A DNA stretch of 64,000 nucleotides from Saturnia japonica (GCA_033032175.1 CM065307.1:806001-870000); one strand, 5' to 3'; shown: positions 29,898 to 41,565, counted from the first letter of the stretch. Notes: generated by a model not told the origin, from the sequence alone. Numbers and translations are program-made.

Positions 29898-29934
29898 TAG
29901 CAAATTAACATTTTAAAGCTAGTTTATAAATAAA

Positions 29935-30415
29935 AAGAAATGGCGACCAGCGGCCATATCCTTGTACCTGTTGCCATTTCCGCTGAGTGCCTTCCAAACT
30001 CGTCACAAAGCCCGGTGAAGCTGCCAAACTGTTAGAAAAAAGAGATCCGCTCATAGGGACTGCCGACGTAAGTGAAAACAAAAAACAATGAAATAACTTT
30101 GTTATTTTTTGAATTTTTAAATCAATTATTGTCTGAATTATAAAAATTTCTAATAAATACAAAGTGAAGTCTTCTGACAAGATGGTGGGTCTCTTATAAG
30201 AACTATCTAGGGAGTTTTTGTGACATCTCAAAATGCATGTTTTCCACTTTATATTTATAATCCACTTCACTTATGCACAACAACAAAACTATATCACGCA
30301 AAATGCCACTAATATTACTTATTATAGTGTCAAAAAACTTAAGATAATGAATTAATAATAAAAATCACAACAAGTCACTTCAAGATCCCGACAAAAACTT
30401 CAAATTTTCTAGTCG
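29935..30415 (+). repeat. Repeat family I, copy 1, with a distant Jockey-tail-like start
   Basis: From about 30180 it matches 60812-61040 closely (CTAGGGAGTTTTTGTGACAT, CTATATCACGCAAAA, GTCACTTCAAGATCCCG). The beginning (CGCTGAGTGCC, then AGCCCGGTGAAGCTG) resembles the 3' region of the Jockey family at 11429-17400 read on the opposite strand, but only weakly. No coding frame is supported. Confidence 0.5.
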
Positions 30416-30658
30416 TTTTATTAGCTAGAAAATTGATTCCGTTTCCATTATTATTACTACCACGGCATTGTCATACAAAGTAGGTGTGTCGAAATGTCTA
30501 GACTTTTGTTTATTTAGGGTTTAAAAGTATTAGGGACGCTTCCCTTCCTTTCTGTTGTAAACCGATCCGGGATTATGTTCTCACATTGCGGTTCACTGGA
30601 CACTGGACAGTTCGCTATTGGTACAAGAAAACATCTGAATTACATGCTTTATAAGTTA

Positions 30659-30870
30659 TCTATATAATTATAAAATACGTGAAGTAAAATCTTTCGGTAC
30701 ATTTATAAGCGTATTACGTGCACGTAAGACTGTGAGGTTTGGCATGGTTAAAGTTTATATGGAGAAGGAGTGCAGAAAGTTAAAATTTATCTTTAATATC
30801 GGTTACTAATATATTAAATTAAATAAATTAATACTGCGAATCGTAACCTGACCAGTGCCATTGAATTATG
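30659..30870 (+). mobile_element. Helitron-like element, copy 2, 3'-truncated
   Basis: It starts TCTATATA after an A and matches copies 1, 3 and 4 through TACTGCGAATC and CAGTGCCATTGAA, then similarity stops. The hairpin and CTAG end are absent. Confidence 0.5.
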
Positions 30871-31159
30871 TATTATGTAGTCCACGTTAGTTAATTAATA
30901 GTTAATATATAAAAATAAATAATAATAATAAATTAGGAATAAAAATATAGAAGCATTCTGTGAATTGAACTGAACTATGAACCGTGGCTAACATTGTTCC
31001 TTTATGACATATTTTTGAAACGATGTTCCTTATCGTAGTATTAGAGAAACATGGGAAAAATTTCCAAGCGAAAAAGGATAAACACACACATGTATAGGAT
31101 TTATCCTGCGAGAGAATAAGATAGAATATACACGGTTACTGCAAGTCCTGATTTTCACG

Positions 31160-31262
31160 ATTATGATCGTCTTCGAATTGGCTTGGCGGTGATAGGACCA
31201 GACTTGTATGCACTGTTGTATGTACTGTACGAGTGGTCGAAAGTTCGACTCCCATTCATATA
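31160..31262 (+). repeat. SINE-like tRNA-derived repeat, copy 2
   Basis: Close to the unit at 1122-1220: TTGGCTTGGCGGTGATAGG as the A-box region and GTTCGACTCCC as the B-box region. A shared upstream stretch (GGATTTATCCTGCGAGAGAAT at about 31094, CACGGTTACTGCAA) extends the similarity to the left in both copies. Confidence 0.45.
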
Positions 31263-31341
31263 GCGGAGTGGGAGCTAAACTGAAATAATTTACCTAACCG
31301 ACATACAATAAAAAAACAAATATACATTAATTTTGGGATTG

Positions 31342-31440
31342 TCAAAACAATGACAGTCATAGAATTGGCTCAGCTGTGTTATAACCGCACTGTTGTATAA
31401 TATATTATTGTATTGTATGATTGGTCGATAGTTAGAAAAA
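31342..31440 (+). repeat. SINE-like tRNA-derived repeat, copy 3
   Basis: A more diverged unit with GAATTGGCTCAGCTGTGTTA as the A-box region and GGTCGATAGTTAG as a damaged B box. It follows copy 2 by about 80 bases in the same orientation. Confidence 0.4.
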
Positions 31441-32496
31441 TCAAACGCAAATAAACAAGAGAGAAAACTTGTTTAAAAATAGTTGACTACACAACAAGTG
31501 AAAAAGACGGAATTTGATTCTAGGGATACAAGGACAGAGATTACATTTTTTTTGCATGAGTTATGTACGCTACTTTTTACCATGGACTGCGAGAAAACTT
31601 CTTAGGTGGTGATATTTTTGGTTTGTCGTGTTTAAAGATCAGTCAGTGTAAATGCGGTATTGCAACGGGTTAAAACGAAAGGAAAGAAAGAAAAACATTT
31701 ATTGCATTGAAAATACGGGCACACAGTTTTTACAAAGAAATTTAATATTACACAAAACACTAAAAAATAACCCATACCCATATACATTAATGATTTTTAT
31801 TTCAAGAAGTTTCACTTCTGTCAGTTATGCGTGCAACTTTTTTTTGTAGATAATTTATATAATTTGTGCTTGTTGTAAATTTAAAAGTTTTTATTCTCTT
31901 GTGAGTAAAAGAGTGTCTTATTCACTATTATTGATGAATAAAATGCCCTTTTCGAGGGATAAAAGTAAAAAGGTTATTTTTTTAAATTAATGATTTATTC
32001 ATACCATGGGGAATAAGGTAAGTTGAAGAGGAAATAATATTGATATATCGATATATAAATGTAAATGTTATAATGCCAGGCACAGATACAAAACACTCCG
32101 TTGAAAACCTATAACTATACTCATTCGAACTAACTCGAGCAGACTCGAGTGCTTCTCCGCTCTCCCCTGTCGCATCTCAAGTTCACGCAAACGGGAGAGT
32201 ACCTATCATTACAGCGGGAACTTTTACAAGCTAATTCTAGATGTAGGGTAACCGTATTTTAGTGAATTTCCAAGCTCCTATAAAGGACAGATTTTAGAGC
32301 CTAAAATTATAAATATCAATAAAGACAATTAGTGAGAAAATCATTATTATCGTAAGTTAAGTGATTGCTAATTAGTATTCATAACAAAGCTCTTGATATT
32401 GCCAAAGGATATATCTATTTTAATGGTATTAAGAGCTATAAAACTTTACAAACATATTGATACTATGTACATTAAAATTTAATGTGCTACGTATAT
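31441..32496. other. AT-rich DNA with a possible LINE tail at about 31672-31850, no gene seen
   Basis: A GAAA-rich run followed by AACATTTATTGCATTG at about 31674-31712 looks like the reverse-strand 3' end of a CR1- or Jockey-type LINE, but no body is recognisable. The rest shows nothing. The open frame at 31652-31849 is not supported. Confidence 0.35.
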
Positions 32497-33060
32497 ATTA
32501 TTATATTCTTTATTACACAAAAAAGTACAAATGGAGGACTTAATGCTAAAAAGCATTCTCTACCAGTCTTCCAGGGGAGCAAGACAAAGGTATATGCATA
32601 ATATTTAGTACAAAAAAAATCTAGCCGATACTCAACTGCTCCAAGTAAAACCTACGTAGCGAATACGTGAAAGGATCCCGAGAGTTAGCTTGTTGGATGT
32701 TGACAAGAAGCGAATTCCACAGTCGTGCTGCTGTTAGTTCGAAAGATTGGTCGCGGAAATTTGTATTATGACTTGGTATACTGAGAATTAAAAAATCAGT
32801 AGATCTTAGCTGTCTATTATGCGTACCTGTGAGATATTGAAATAGTGTTTTTAAATATTTAGGGGATTTGGGATTATTAAGTGTCGAGAAAAGAAGACAA
32901 AGTATTCTTATATTCCCACGTTGCCGAATTGGTAGCCATTTCAAACTGGCTCGGTATTCAGATACATGATCAAACTCCCGAAGACGGAAGATGAAACGGA
33001 TACAGTTATTGAGTAAACGATCAACTATCATGAATAGTTAGAGATAGTCTGTACATAAAT
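32497..33060 (-). mobile_element. 5'-truncated non-LTR retrotransposon, CR1/Jockey-type
   Basis: The minus strand holds the last part of a reverse-transcriptase ORF (33031-32621) and a short 3' untranslated region ending at about 32497 in an AT-rich tail. A second, shorter tail is at 4057-4290. The left junction of similarity at about 33060 suggests 5' truncation, the usual result of incomplete reverse transcription. No target duplication was identified. Confidence 0.65.
32621..33031 (-). pseudogene. Reverse-transcriptase C-terminal fragment of a LINE
   Basis: 136 residues remain open, without the catalytic RT core. The order of motifs (NNCIRFIF, FDHVSEYR, LKWLPIRQR, FQYLTGTHNRQLRS, FELTAARLWNSL) is the one I associate with the region after the RT domain in CR1- and Jockey-type ORF2 proteins. 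The Met at 33031 is an internal codon, not a real start. The frame ends with a stop at 32621-32623, which is probably the genuine end of ORF2. By itself it has no enzymatic function. Confidence 0.65.
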
Positions 33061-33298
33061 AAATCAACAGCTGATATTAGTTCGATAGTATGATACTTTG
33101 TATGATAAATATGTAGATAAACAGAAGCGTCCAACAAATAGTAGAACTGAATAACTACACAAATGAGCTTTTAAAAGATTACCAAAATATAATACTTTAT
33201 TCGGTTTAAGCCCTAAAGGTGGCCTCACACGTTCCGTGAAATTGGGACGGACGCGGACCAACCCTCACTGACGCACCATACCAAGAGTGTCGTCTGTA

Positions 33299-33840
33299 AA
33301 ATAGAATAGAATAGAAAATACTTTATTGTTTCAAACATACACTGTACAATAAAAATAAAAAGTAGAAAAGAAAACGGAATAGAAACAACAGGAGGCCTTA
33401 TTTCTTGAGGCAATTTCTTCCAGGCAACCTTAAAAAGGATTGGAAGAAAGAAAGAACGAGATAGTTAAAATATAAAGATAGACTAGTTAATATCGTATAT
33501 ATACAAATACAAGAACAAATATATACAATAATATTAGTAATAAAAATAAAAGCTACAATTATATATACATAGCATGTAATTATATATACACACACATACA
33601 TACAAGTAGCAATAGAACTGATCAAAGCGATAAATAGTGATCCATAAGTAAGTTTTTAAATATATTAAGTGATTGCGCACGTCTTATTGGTAAGGGCTGA
33701 AAATAGCTGCTGCCTGGATTGAATATACTTGTCAAGAAAACTAGTCGTATGTTTAGGAATTTCTAAAGTTAGTTCTTCAGAAGATTTCAAATCACATGTA
33801 TGTAAATTACGACCGATTTTTAAGATAAAAGCGCAGACAA
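33299..33840 (-). mobile_element. LINE 3' end (family E), copy 1
   Basis: It begins with a short microsatellite (AATAG units at 33299-33325), then CTTTATTG, and carries CAATTTCTTCCAGGCAACC at about 33411. The last motif recurs exactly at 49885-49903. The microsatellite end and TTTATTG on the reverse strand fit a CR1-type 3' terminus. It is non-coding here. Confidence 0.5.
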
Positions 33841-33879
33841 GTCCTTAATCTTAATGTTCGGTGCGTAGCTGTCCGTGCT

Positions 33880-34120
33880 CGTCGGCTGTAAGTGAGAATC
33901 CGCATTACCACGGACCATGGAAACCCATCTTTAGAAGGCATAAGTATGCATGTTACAGCAATACATCTCAGTCATCGAAACGAGCTAGCGAGAAACTCGA
34001 TCTGACTTATAATTTTGAACAGTTATTTTTAAATTTATTTTTAGTGGATGTCAAGAGAGGTAGCCATTTATAGACCTATCATTCATGTAATGATCCACTG
34101 ATATGACATTAAAACCTGCT
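33880..34120 (+). repeat. Repeat family X, copy 1
   Basis: It shares AGAAACTCGATC, GGATG-AGAGAGG, AACTATCATTCA-type and TAAAAC-TGCTT landmarks in order with 39640-39905. The open frame at 33861-34073 crosses the repeat and is not a supported gene. Confidence 0.4.
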
Positions 34121-34430
34121 TGACATGTTTCTTGAACACATTGGCCGGCTTTGAAATGTTCTTCGGGATCTTAATATAGAATCTAACAACATTTTTTTTT
34201 GGTCTTACTAAGTTTCAAGCACAGAATAACTAATATGTGCTTATTTCCATTATTAAAACTTGCTGGTCATTTATAAAATTCAGTTTATCTAAGTTTTTGG
34301 GAGAATACATTAAATTTTTAAGGTGATTAAAATTAAGAGATTACATTTCTGGCACTTGGTCTTTAGTAATTCGAGAGGACCCATCACCTATGTTGTAGAT
34401 TACTCGAATTGTCCGCTTTTGTAAGATAAA

Positions 34431-34560
34431 TATGAAAGAAAGAAAGTAAGAAAACATTTATTCTCAACAACAAGACAAACTATTACACAATATAAATAGA
34501 TTAAAAACATAAATCAGGAAATTGTGTATATAAATATACTAATATCAACATACACAAAAA
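34431..34560 (-). repeat. LINE-type 3' end with GAAA microsatellite
   Basis: GAAA units at 34434-34460 are followed by ACATTTATTCTCAACAACAAG, the reverse-strand look of a LINE 3' end. Body sequence is not recognised. Confidence 0.35.
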
Positions 34561-35037
34561 ATGATCCAGCTGCATGTTCCATTATTAAGAAAAGGAGTTC
34601 AGCTCTGCTTATAACACTAATACACTAATAATTAATTTAATACTAATAAATCAAAAACCCTTAAATAACAATAATAACTAACTACTACATATGGCATAAT
34701 AAGTAGGTACCTATTTGTTAGGCTACATAGACAAATGGAAAATACGTGGGCGCATAATAATATTACAAAACAATATAAGATGATAGTAAGTTATTAAAAT
34801 GTATAATACAAACACATAAATAAATCCCTGATAAGGAACTATCTACAAACATTGCGTCAATTTTTTTTTTTTTTAATATGGTACCTATCTCAGCTTTTGA
34901 ATTCCACAGAAGAAAATCACTGACAAGACAAGCTGCTCGTTATATCATTGTCGACGAGATTTACTTCAGTCACCAGACGTAGCTGACTTGGTTTGCCTTT
35001 GATATGCTTAGTTTAGCTCGAATTTTACAGATACGGA
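34561..35037. other. AT-rich DNA, no gene seen
   Basis: A poly(T) run lies at about 34861-34875. Nothing else was recognised. Confidence 0.4.
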
Positions 35038-35247
35038 ATTAGAGCTCGATCTCTTTGCAATCGCGGCAACAGCTCGAGCCGAGGTCCTAAAACTTTGGTA
35101 CCCTTGCGCGCTTGTTGCCCACGCTTTCTCGGCTGAGTGTCTTAAGCACTCGCCCCCAAGCCCGGTAAAGCTGTAAAAGCCATAAGCGGCTCTGTTTTTG
35201 GATAGGGCCCCTCACACTAACAGTAAGGTCAGATAAAAAAAAAAAAA
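35038..35247 (+). mobile_element. Truncated tail of the Jockey-like family, plus strand
   Basis: The reverse complement of about 11490-11665 aligns here with GAGCCGAGGTCC, CGGCTGAGTG, CTCGCCCCCAAGCCCGG and ATAGGGCCCCT, ending in a 13-base poly(A) at 35235-35247. Many substitutions make it an old insertion. It holds only 3' untranslated sequence. Confidence 0.7.
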
Positions 35248-35824
35248 GCTCATTGAAAGTTGGTACCATTGGTTAGTCCTAAAATGGGCCTTATAACAAT
35301 TTCCGTAGATTTCCTGAGCCAAATGTGGATTTTAGTTAGAGAGAACTGAACAAAAAAGTGTATTCAAAAATTCTCGCTTTTTACTTTTAAACATGGCCAC
35401 CCTCGAGCTCCAAGCTATAAAAGTAAATTACGTGACGTCTACATCTGAGCAGCTCTTTTGTCGCTTCAGATTTATCTCAGACATTATCCGGGTACGCAGA
35501 GACGGAAAAACTTTGTTCGCGTATCTCTTATTTTAGATGTTTTTGACGAGCTCCCACTTCTTTCTTTTCCCTACAACTGATTATGAATTGATTATTTACG
35601 ATATATATTTCTTTCCCAATGAAGTATTATTAAATATATTACAAATAGAAGATGATTTAAATGCGAGGCAGTGACTATTCGTTTCATTGTCTGCATCGAA
35701 CGCAATATAACATACATTTAGATGGGATTATAACTAAAAAAACATAAACATAGAACTCATGTCCGCAAGTTCGAGCATTGATCAACAATCTTTTCGAAAT
35801 TCTTGAACATAATTAGTAAAAACA
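35248..35824. other. DNA between two oppositely oriented Jockey tails, no gene seen
   Basis: No reading frame or repeat was recognised in this 577-bp spacer. Confidence 0.4.
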
Positions 35825-36338
35825 TTTTTTTTTCTAACTGACTTTACAATAAGCCATAAGAGCCTGAAGCTTCAAACGGCTTTTACAGCTTCACCGTGAC
35901 GTAGGGGCGAGCGCTTAAGTCACTCAGCCGCGAAAGTAAAGACAACTCGCTCAAAAGTGCGCCAAAGTGGCTGGACCTGGGCTTGGGCAGTTGGCGCGGT
36001 TGCAATAAAGTCGCGATCTAGTTAATCCCCTACCATTAGAATTCAAGCTGACTAATAATACATATATACATGTATCCTTGTCTCCTGGGAGGAACGAAGG
36101 GAACATGTGTAATATGTATTTATTGATCGGTAAGTTTGTTTGTCTAACTAGCACAAAAAAAGATGACAAGGTTTCATACAGAATCTATGCACCTATGTGG
36201 TGAACACGTATGTATGTACTTATTTGTGTAATGTTGTATATAGGTAGCTAAGTGATTGAGAGGGCAGTGTTACATGTATCGCGCGGGCGGCTGCCAGACT
36301 CCAGGGTTTAACGACGAGGAACGGACCTAGGCTTGAGT
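35825..36338 (-). mobile_element. Truncated tail of the Jockey-like family, minus strand
   Basis: It starts with poly(T) at 35825-35833 and follows 11490-12000 of the full-length element to its end (GGCTTTTACAGCTTCACCG, GGGCGAGCGC, CTCCTGGGAGGAA, ATCGCGCGGGCGGCTGCC, AGGAACGGACCTAGGCTTG). It therefore holds the whole 3' untranslated region plus a few ORF2 codons. It is more diverged than a recent copy would be. Confidence 0.8.
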
Positions 36339-37084
36339 ACTAAAAGCATGTAGACGGCTGGTATTTATATAAAAAAATTCTAAACCAGTGGAACTCGAAC
36401 CCTTAATCAGTCGTACTAGTACGAGTACTAAGTACCTATAACAGTTCGTACAAGTCTGGTCGTAACATAATATATAGCGAACCCACGACACCATTTGAGT
36501 TTTCATAAATTTATTTCTACTTGTTTCTACTTTTTACTGAATGATTGATGAAAAGACAAGTCTTCGATAAACTATTTCAAACAAAAAAAGTATTCAAAGA
36601 ATGAAGCAATCAACACATACACGAAAGATAAAACAGTTTTTACTCATTAGTGTCTCAAATACAACGTAATTGTGGCAGCTGATCCTTCCAACTCGTTTAC
36701 GTGCGTACAAACTTGATAGTCCATTAAATTCGTATCCAAAAAACTTATTTTTACGAGCGTGCAATATATATTTTGTTCTCGCATGAACGTAATAAAAATA
36801 ATGTTAAAATAGGTCGACGACCTTTTTAATAGCCTCGCTAGAGTGTTTTAACGTTAAAATCTGAATGAGTTTCGTAAAAAATATATTATATTAAACCATG
36901 CAAATTGTGAAATTAATTTGTAATTGTAAAAGAAAAAGTAATACATTGCGAATATTTATATTTTAAGGCATAAAGGCTGGCTGGACGATAGTCATTGTAA
37001 ATAGCTTTTTATCTCTAAGCGAAAATCGCTTTAAATATACGTTTATAAGCGAAAATATATCTATATTAATTAAAACTGTATGAC
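36339..37084. other. AT-rich DNA, no gene seen
   Basis: Nothing recognisable was found on either strand. Confidence 0.4.
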
Positions 37085-37290
37085 TTATCTTTGTTTCACT
37101 GTGAAGCTATGGAAGCTTCTCCCGGCCAATGTGTTCTCTCCTTCTTGCGATATCGGGTCATTTAAGCGTAACGTGAAGGGATATTTATGTAGGCCGGCTT
37201 AACAGCGGTGACCGCTGATGGATTTAAGATCTCTCGGTGGTCGCTGTTGTGTTTGAACTATGCTGTCCACCAATCGATGACAGTGTCGTT
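37085..37290 (+). repeat. Repeat family F, copy 2
   Basis: The first half reads as a short decayed peptide around CGATATCGGGTCATTTAAGC (a DIGSFK-like motif, typical of LINE ORF2 ends). It is followed by GGCCGGCTTAACAGCGGTGACC and CTCTCGGTGGTCGC. Compare 5560-5800 and 40205-40345. Confidence 0.45.
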
Positions 37291-38489
37291 AATATGTGGA
37301 AATATTATTTTAAAAAAAAACATTTTTTTATTAAAACAAAACCGACCCCAATATAAAACTTATTCTGGATAAAAAAAGGAACTAAAAATAATATTTTTTT
37401 AAAATACGTTTTTTATTTACTTTAATATACATAAAAATATTTCTTTTTTAACTGAATTTGATATTACTACGAACTATTCATCTGCCACATATTTTATTAG
37501 GACAATAATATACAATTATTCTTATTTTTGGAGTCGATGCTAACAAACATACAAAAAAAAAAATACAACCTGTTAATATATTTTTATAAATGAGAAGAAT
37601 TGAATATGTGAAGATTACATTTATTTTATAAATCACAAAGTACAATCGTTTCATAATTTTTAGATGAGAATCAAACTTAACCGTAACCATAACTAAGAGT
37701 GTTGCCAATATAAATATACAATATATCAACACACCCGAATTACGTCGGCCTTTTTTAAAGTCGGTTACTAATAGTATAATATTCACAATTATCATTGTAT
37801 ATTTTAGACAATAAAAATGACTAGCCATTTGAATTACATCTTCGTAAAATCCAAAATTTGTTTGATTTCTATCAAAATTATATTTAACGCCATCTGTTGT
37901 TTACTTATATAACTAAATGTATAATTTTAATCACGTTATGACAAGTTCTATTTTAGTTTGTCTTTATACACAGCCCTTTATCCTCTAATGGTTTTGTCCA
38001 TTCGGTCTTCGTTGTCATTGTTTAATGTTAATTGTGTTATTATCTTGTTACGCCGTATTAATATTCAATGGATGTCGGACCGCCCGCAACAGCGTGGAGG
38101 CTTTTCTTGAAACGTTATTAAGTTGATGGAATTATTTCATTTAGGTTTTCCTAATACGGCTACCTCGGGGAAACCTTAAGGGGTACTCTTGATTAATGAA
38201 AACGAATAAATGGAAGATAATTCCGCAATCGTATAGTGAAGATATTATAAGAATATCGTTATATTACAAATAGTCAAATGTTTAATGTAGTTTTGGTTAC
38301 GGTGTATTTTAATATAATGAGCATTTTGATACGAGAACAGGTCTAAATTTTTGACGTGTCGCATTGCTGAGCGAAGACTTCTTCCCATGGGAAGGTACAA
38401 GCTTAATCACCAAGTCAGTCCACGATGTGTATTGGCGATTTCAAACACTGAACAGTCAGTAGTTATATATTTTTTAAGCGAAGGCTCAT
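37291..38489. other. AT-rich DNA, no gene seen
   Basis: A family G-like end (TTTTTTAAAGTCGGTTAC) lies at about 37751-37768, and poly(A) runs at 37312 and 37552 hint at old retroelement tails. The minus-strand open frame at 37478-37828 (116 residues, rich in Ile, Tyr and Phe) reflects AT-rich sequence and has no recognisable domain. Confidence 0.35.
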
Positions 38490-38760
38490 AATTCGAATGT
38501 ACATATTTTTACCCGACTGCGAAAATGGAGGGTTATGTTTTGCGAGCGTATGTACGTATGTATATTTCTCTGGCACGCTCTGTATCCTAAACGGCTTGAT
38601 GGATTTTAGCATACGAGGTATCGTTAGAATCGTCTTAATTGTGGGAATGATATAGGCTATATAATATTTAAGTACGACGTCCGGGAATAAAAACAAACAA
38701 AAATAGAAAGAAAATTGTAAGTGTTTTTGTTGCAGTTGGATTTTTTGTTTGTTTCTTATT
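38490..38760 (+). repeat. Repeat family M, copy 1
   Basis: It shares CGACTGCGAAAATGGAGGGT, GGCACGCTCTGTA-CCTAAA, TACGAGGT and TAAGTACGACGTC with 61935-62190 (same strand), and in reverse with 45115-45325 and 61185-61312. Non-coding; class unknown. Confidence 0.55.
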
Positions 38761-38764
38761 TAAC

Positions 38765-39265
38765 AACTAGCTGTGCCCGTGGCTTCGCTCACGTGGACTA
38801 CAGAATGCCCGCGCGAATCTTGCTCCTCCGCTATCGGTTATTTTAAAGACAAAAATGCTTATTGTGGATGTTCCTTACAAGACTGACTCTCCCGGGTTTT
38901 TTTTGTAGGTCTTTTTAATGCCTATAATTATGTAGTACATTAATTTGCTATATCTCTTATGGTTTACTCAGCATAAACCATTTAAACGCTCGAATTGATT
39001 CACCATGACCAGTTTTTATTTGTGCGGAACCCAAATTATTTTTCTAAAGTAAAAGTAGCCTAAGTTACTCCCTATATCGACAGCTATCTTTCAGTGAAAG
39101 TCCCGTCAAAATTTCGATTCGGATATTACCTGGCAAAAAAAGAAAGACAGACAGACAAAAATTAAAAAATGGGCTTTTTGTTATAAGTATCCTATATACT
39201 TTCATACGCATTTTGTAAAAAACTGTTAATTTGACTTTACAAACAGACACTTCAATTTTATTAAT
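38765..39265 (-). repeat. Repeat family A, most complete copy
   Basis: Reverse orientation. It begins TAGCTGTGCCCGTGGCTTCG, runs through TAGTACATTAATTTGCTATA and GATTCACCATGACCAG, then GGTTCC-type, TTAGTTCCC-type and CCGGATA-like motifs, and ends near CACTTCAATTTTATTAATTG. At about 500 bp it shows both ends of the family that are missing from other copies. The CTGTGCCCGTGGCTTCG end is one I remember as widespread in moth repeats. Confidence 0.6.
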
Positions 39266-39287
39266 TGCTTAATTAATTAATTTAGAT

Positions 39288-39430
39288 TGTTGAACGTTCA
39301 GCCACAACTTCTTTGTTTATGAACTGATTTGAATGGTTCTTTTTTGTTGGAAACGGGATAACTTAAGGGTCGACCTTCGACTTCGAAGATGCACCAGGGA
39401 ACTCCTCAAAATCATTAAGGTTGATTGAAT
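39288..39430 (-). repeat. Repeat family G, copy 2
   Basis: TTCTTTGTTTATGAACTGATTTG and GATGCACCAGGGAACTCCTC match 3595-3735 and 41394-41540 in order. Confidence 0.5.
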
Positions 39431-39639
39431 TATTTTTTTTAATTGTCTTGCCCAACAAACATTGGTACTACAAATACATTTTTCTAGCATTCAGGTTTCC
39501 TCACCATGTTTTCTTTCACCGTCAGCCGATGTTATCAATTTGAATTAGTAAATGTATGCGAATTTTGAAAAATTCATTAGGATCGAACTTGCTGACATTG
39601 GATCGATATTCTGCCTGTCTAAATAATTGGACAACCACG

Positions 39640-39905
39640 ACGGACACACGGAACGAAGGAAGAATTCGTTACCTAAGAAGGCATTTAAGAACGTCAAAAC
39701 ATTACTGCCGGTTCGGAAAATATCTCAGACATCGAGAAGAACCGGTAAGAAACTCGATCAGGTTTATCTTTATTTCCAACTGTACAAGTTAATATAATAC
39801 GTACAATAATAATAATTTAAAGGATGGACAGAGAGGGAGTCACTTCTAGACATAACTATCATTCACATAATTATCCACCTTTTGGCAGTAAAACACGCTT
39901 TAATT
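39640..39905 (+). repeat. Repeat family X, copy 2
   Basis: See 33880-34120 for the shared landmarks. The open frame at 39556-39792 crosses this repeat and is not a supported gene. Confidence 0.4.
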
Positions 39906-40204
39906 CAACAATAAATCAAGAAACGCCACGGGCAAACCGCTAGTTGTATTATAATCTTTTGTTTGTGGAAAACACAAAACACTAACCGTAATCAAGCGTA
40001 TATTTACTAGTAAAACGATAATTTATATTCGCACAGAAATTATTTAGAGCGTGTGCCGTTCCGTGTTCAACAATATTAACTAACATGACTACATCGTCTA
40101 TCACGGTACCTACATGATTTATTACTTGATTTCAACATAAATAGTTTCCCGAAGCTTCGATATCCAGTACATTAATAATTATCACCTTAAAACTTTTCTA
40201 TGGT

Positions 40205-40345
40205 TTATCTTTATCGTACCTTCTTACGACATCGGCTCCTTCAAGCGTAATGTGAAGAGATATTTACGCGGGCTGGCATGGCGGCAGCGACCGCCGTTGG
40301 ATTTAGATTTCTCGGTGGTCGCCGTTGTGTCAATGTGCCGAGCTA
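40205..40345 (+). repeat. Repeat family F, copy 3
   Basis: TACGACATCGGCTCCTTCAAGC reads as YDIGSFK, the decayed end of a LINE ORF2, followed by GGGCTGGCATGGCGGC and CTCGGTGGTCGCCGTTGTG as in the 5560 and 37085 copies. Confidence 0.45.
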
Positions 40346-40387
40346 GTATATATAAAAAAATATTGTTATTGATATTTTGTTGTTATT

Positions 40388-40555
40388 AAACGAATAAAAT
40401 GATTGTGGTATACCGTTGTGCGTGCATCACGCAAAAATTACTGGATAGATTTTGATCAATTTTCTTTTATTTCACTCCTTAGATACTTGGCCCTTAACTA
40501 AAAAAAAAATCTATCACGATATCTTCACAAAATAAAATGTATTAAAGTTTTAAGA
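40388..40555 (+). repeat. Repeat family Q, copy 2
   Basis: Aligns with 29752-29897 (ATAAAATGATTG, CCGTTGTGCG, TATCACGATATCTTCA). Confidence 0.5.
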
Positions 40556-40831
40556 AACTGCGATTTTTATAAGCACTACACGTTCATCGATGTGTTTTCT
40601 TGAGGCGAGGTTAATATAATAAACACCGCAGATGAAAACTAGTTATAAATTTCTCTATCTCTCTCCCTCTATATATATATTTCGAGTACATTAAGAATAG
40701 ATGAAGGATAGTGAAACTATATAAAATCGCATTCTATCTCATTCTCTCACATCCTAAAACCTATATATATATATAAACAGCTATCCCTTTTGACGTGAAA
40801 CATCTATAAGCGAGGATAAACCTGATTGTTG

Positions 40832-40853
40832 GCGTGGCGAGGCGTCGCCACGC
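40832..40853. repeat. Perfect short hairpin in AT-rich DNA
   Basis: GCGTGGCGA and TCGCCACGC are perfect reverse complements with a four-base GGCG loop. It stands out from the AT-rich flanks and may be the terminal hairpin of a mobile element, but no second copy or end signature supports that. Confidence 0.4.
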
Positions 40854-41393
40854 TATATGATGGAATATATGTATTATAAATTATGAAATTATGAATATAC
40901 AATTATGGAAATAATTTAAATGTCGCGATTTCAAATAAATTTTAAACTTTTTTTTTTGTATTTAATAAAAATGAATACATATTTATGTAATATACAGTCA
41001 TTATTCTATGGAACAAATTTTTAATGCTTTATTTAATAGACAGACTTGGATCATTTCAGTTTTTATGTTAAAACATGGATAGATTAAAAGCGGTTGTCAG
41101 GAATTGCAACCACCATTCACATAGTAATAAAATAAAGGACATGAAGACATGAAGAACAGTGACTTTTTTCTGGTTGGTCGTGTTTCGGGATCACCTGGTG
41201 TATATTCAGCAATCAAGTGGAGTGGTGGGGGTCACGATCACCATATACATTGTAATAAAATAAACGTCTTTTTTTAATATTCACTAAGATGTTTTACATT
41301 TGCCGGGCGTCCCGTGACGGCCAACTTTTTTTTTAAAAATCTAGTTCCTTTTCTTGCAATCGTGTTTTTTGTTACCTTCTTAATAATTTAATG
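40854..41393. other. AT-rich DNA with a family F fragment, no gene seen
   Basis: At about 41175-41265 the sequence TTTCGGGATCACCTGG and following bases resembles family F. Nothing else was recognised. Confidence 0.35.
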
Positions 41394-41565
41394 GATGTTC
41401 AGGTATAATTTCTTTGTTTATCAACCGATTTGGTTGATTCTTGGATTCGTTGGAAAGGGGACGCCTGAAGGGTGGTTCCATTTTAATTTAATTGGCATTG
41501 GACATTCGAGTTCGAAGATACACTATGGAATTCCTCAAAATAATTGAAGCTGGTTTTCTTTTTTT
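41394..41565 (-). repeat. Repeat family G, copy 3
   Basis: TTTATCAACCGATTTGG, GGGACGCCTGAAGGG, TTCGAAGATACACTATGG and AATTGAAGCTGGTTTTC match the other family G copies in order. Confidence 0.5.

Noticed and set aside
33861..34073. Small plus-strand frame
   Set aside because: It lies across repeat family X, whose other copy at 39640 does not preserve the frame.
37478..37828. 116-residue minus-strand frame that looks membrane-protein-like
   Set aside because: Its Ile/Tyr/Phe/Leu content follows from the AT-rich sequence. No start context, splice signal or family similarity supports it.
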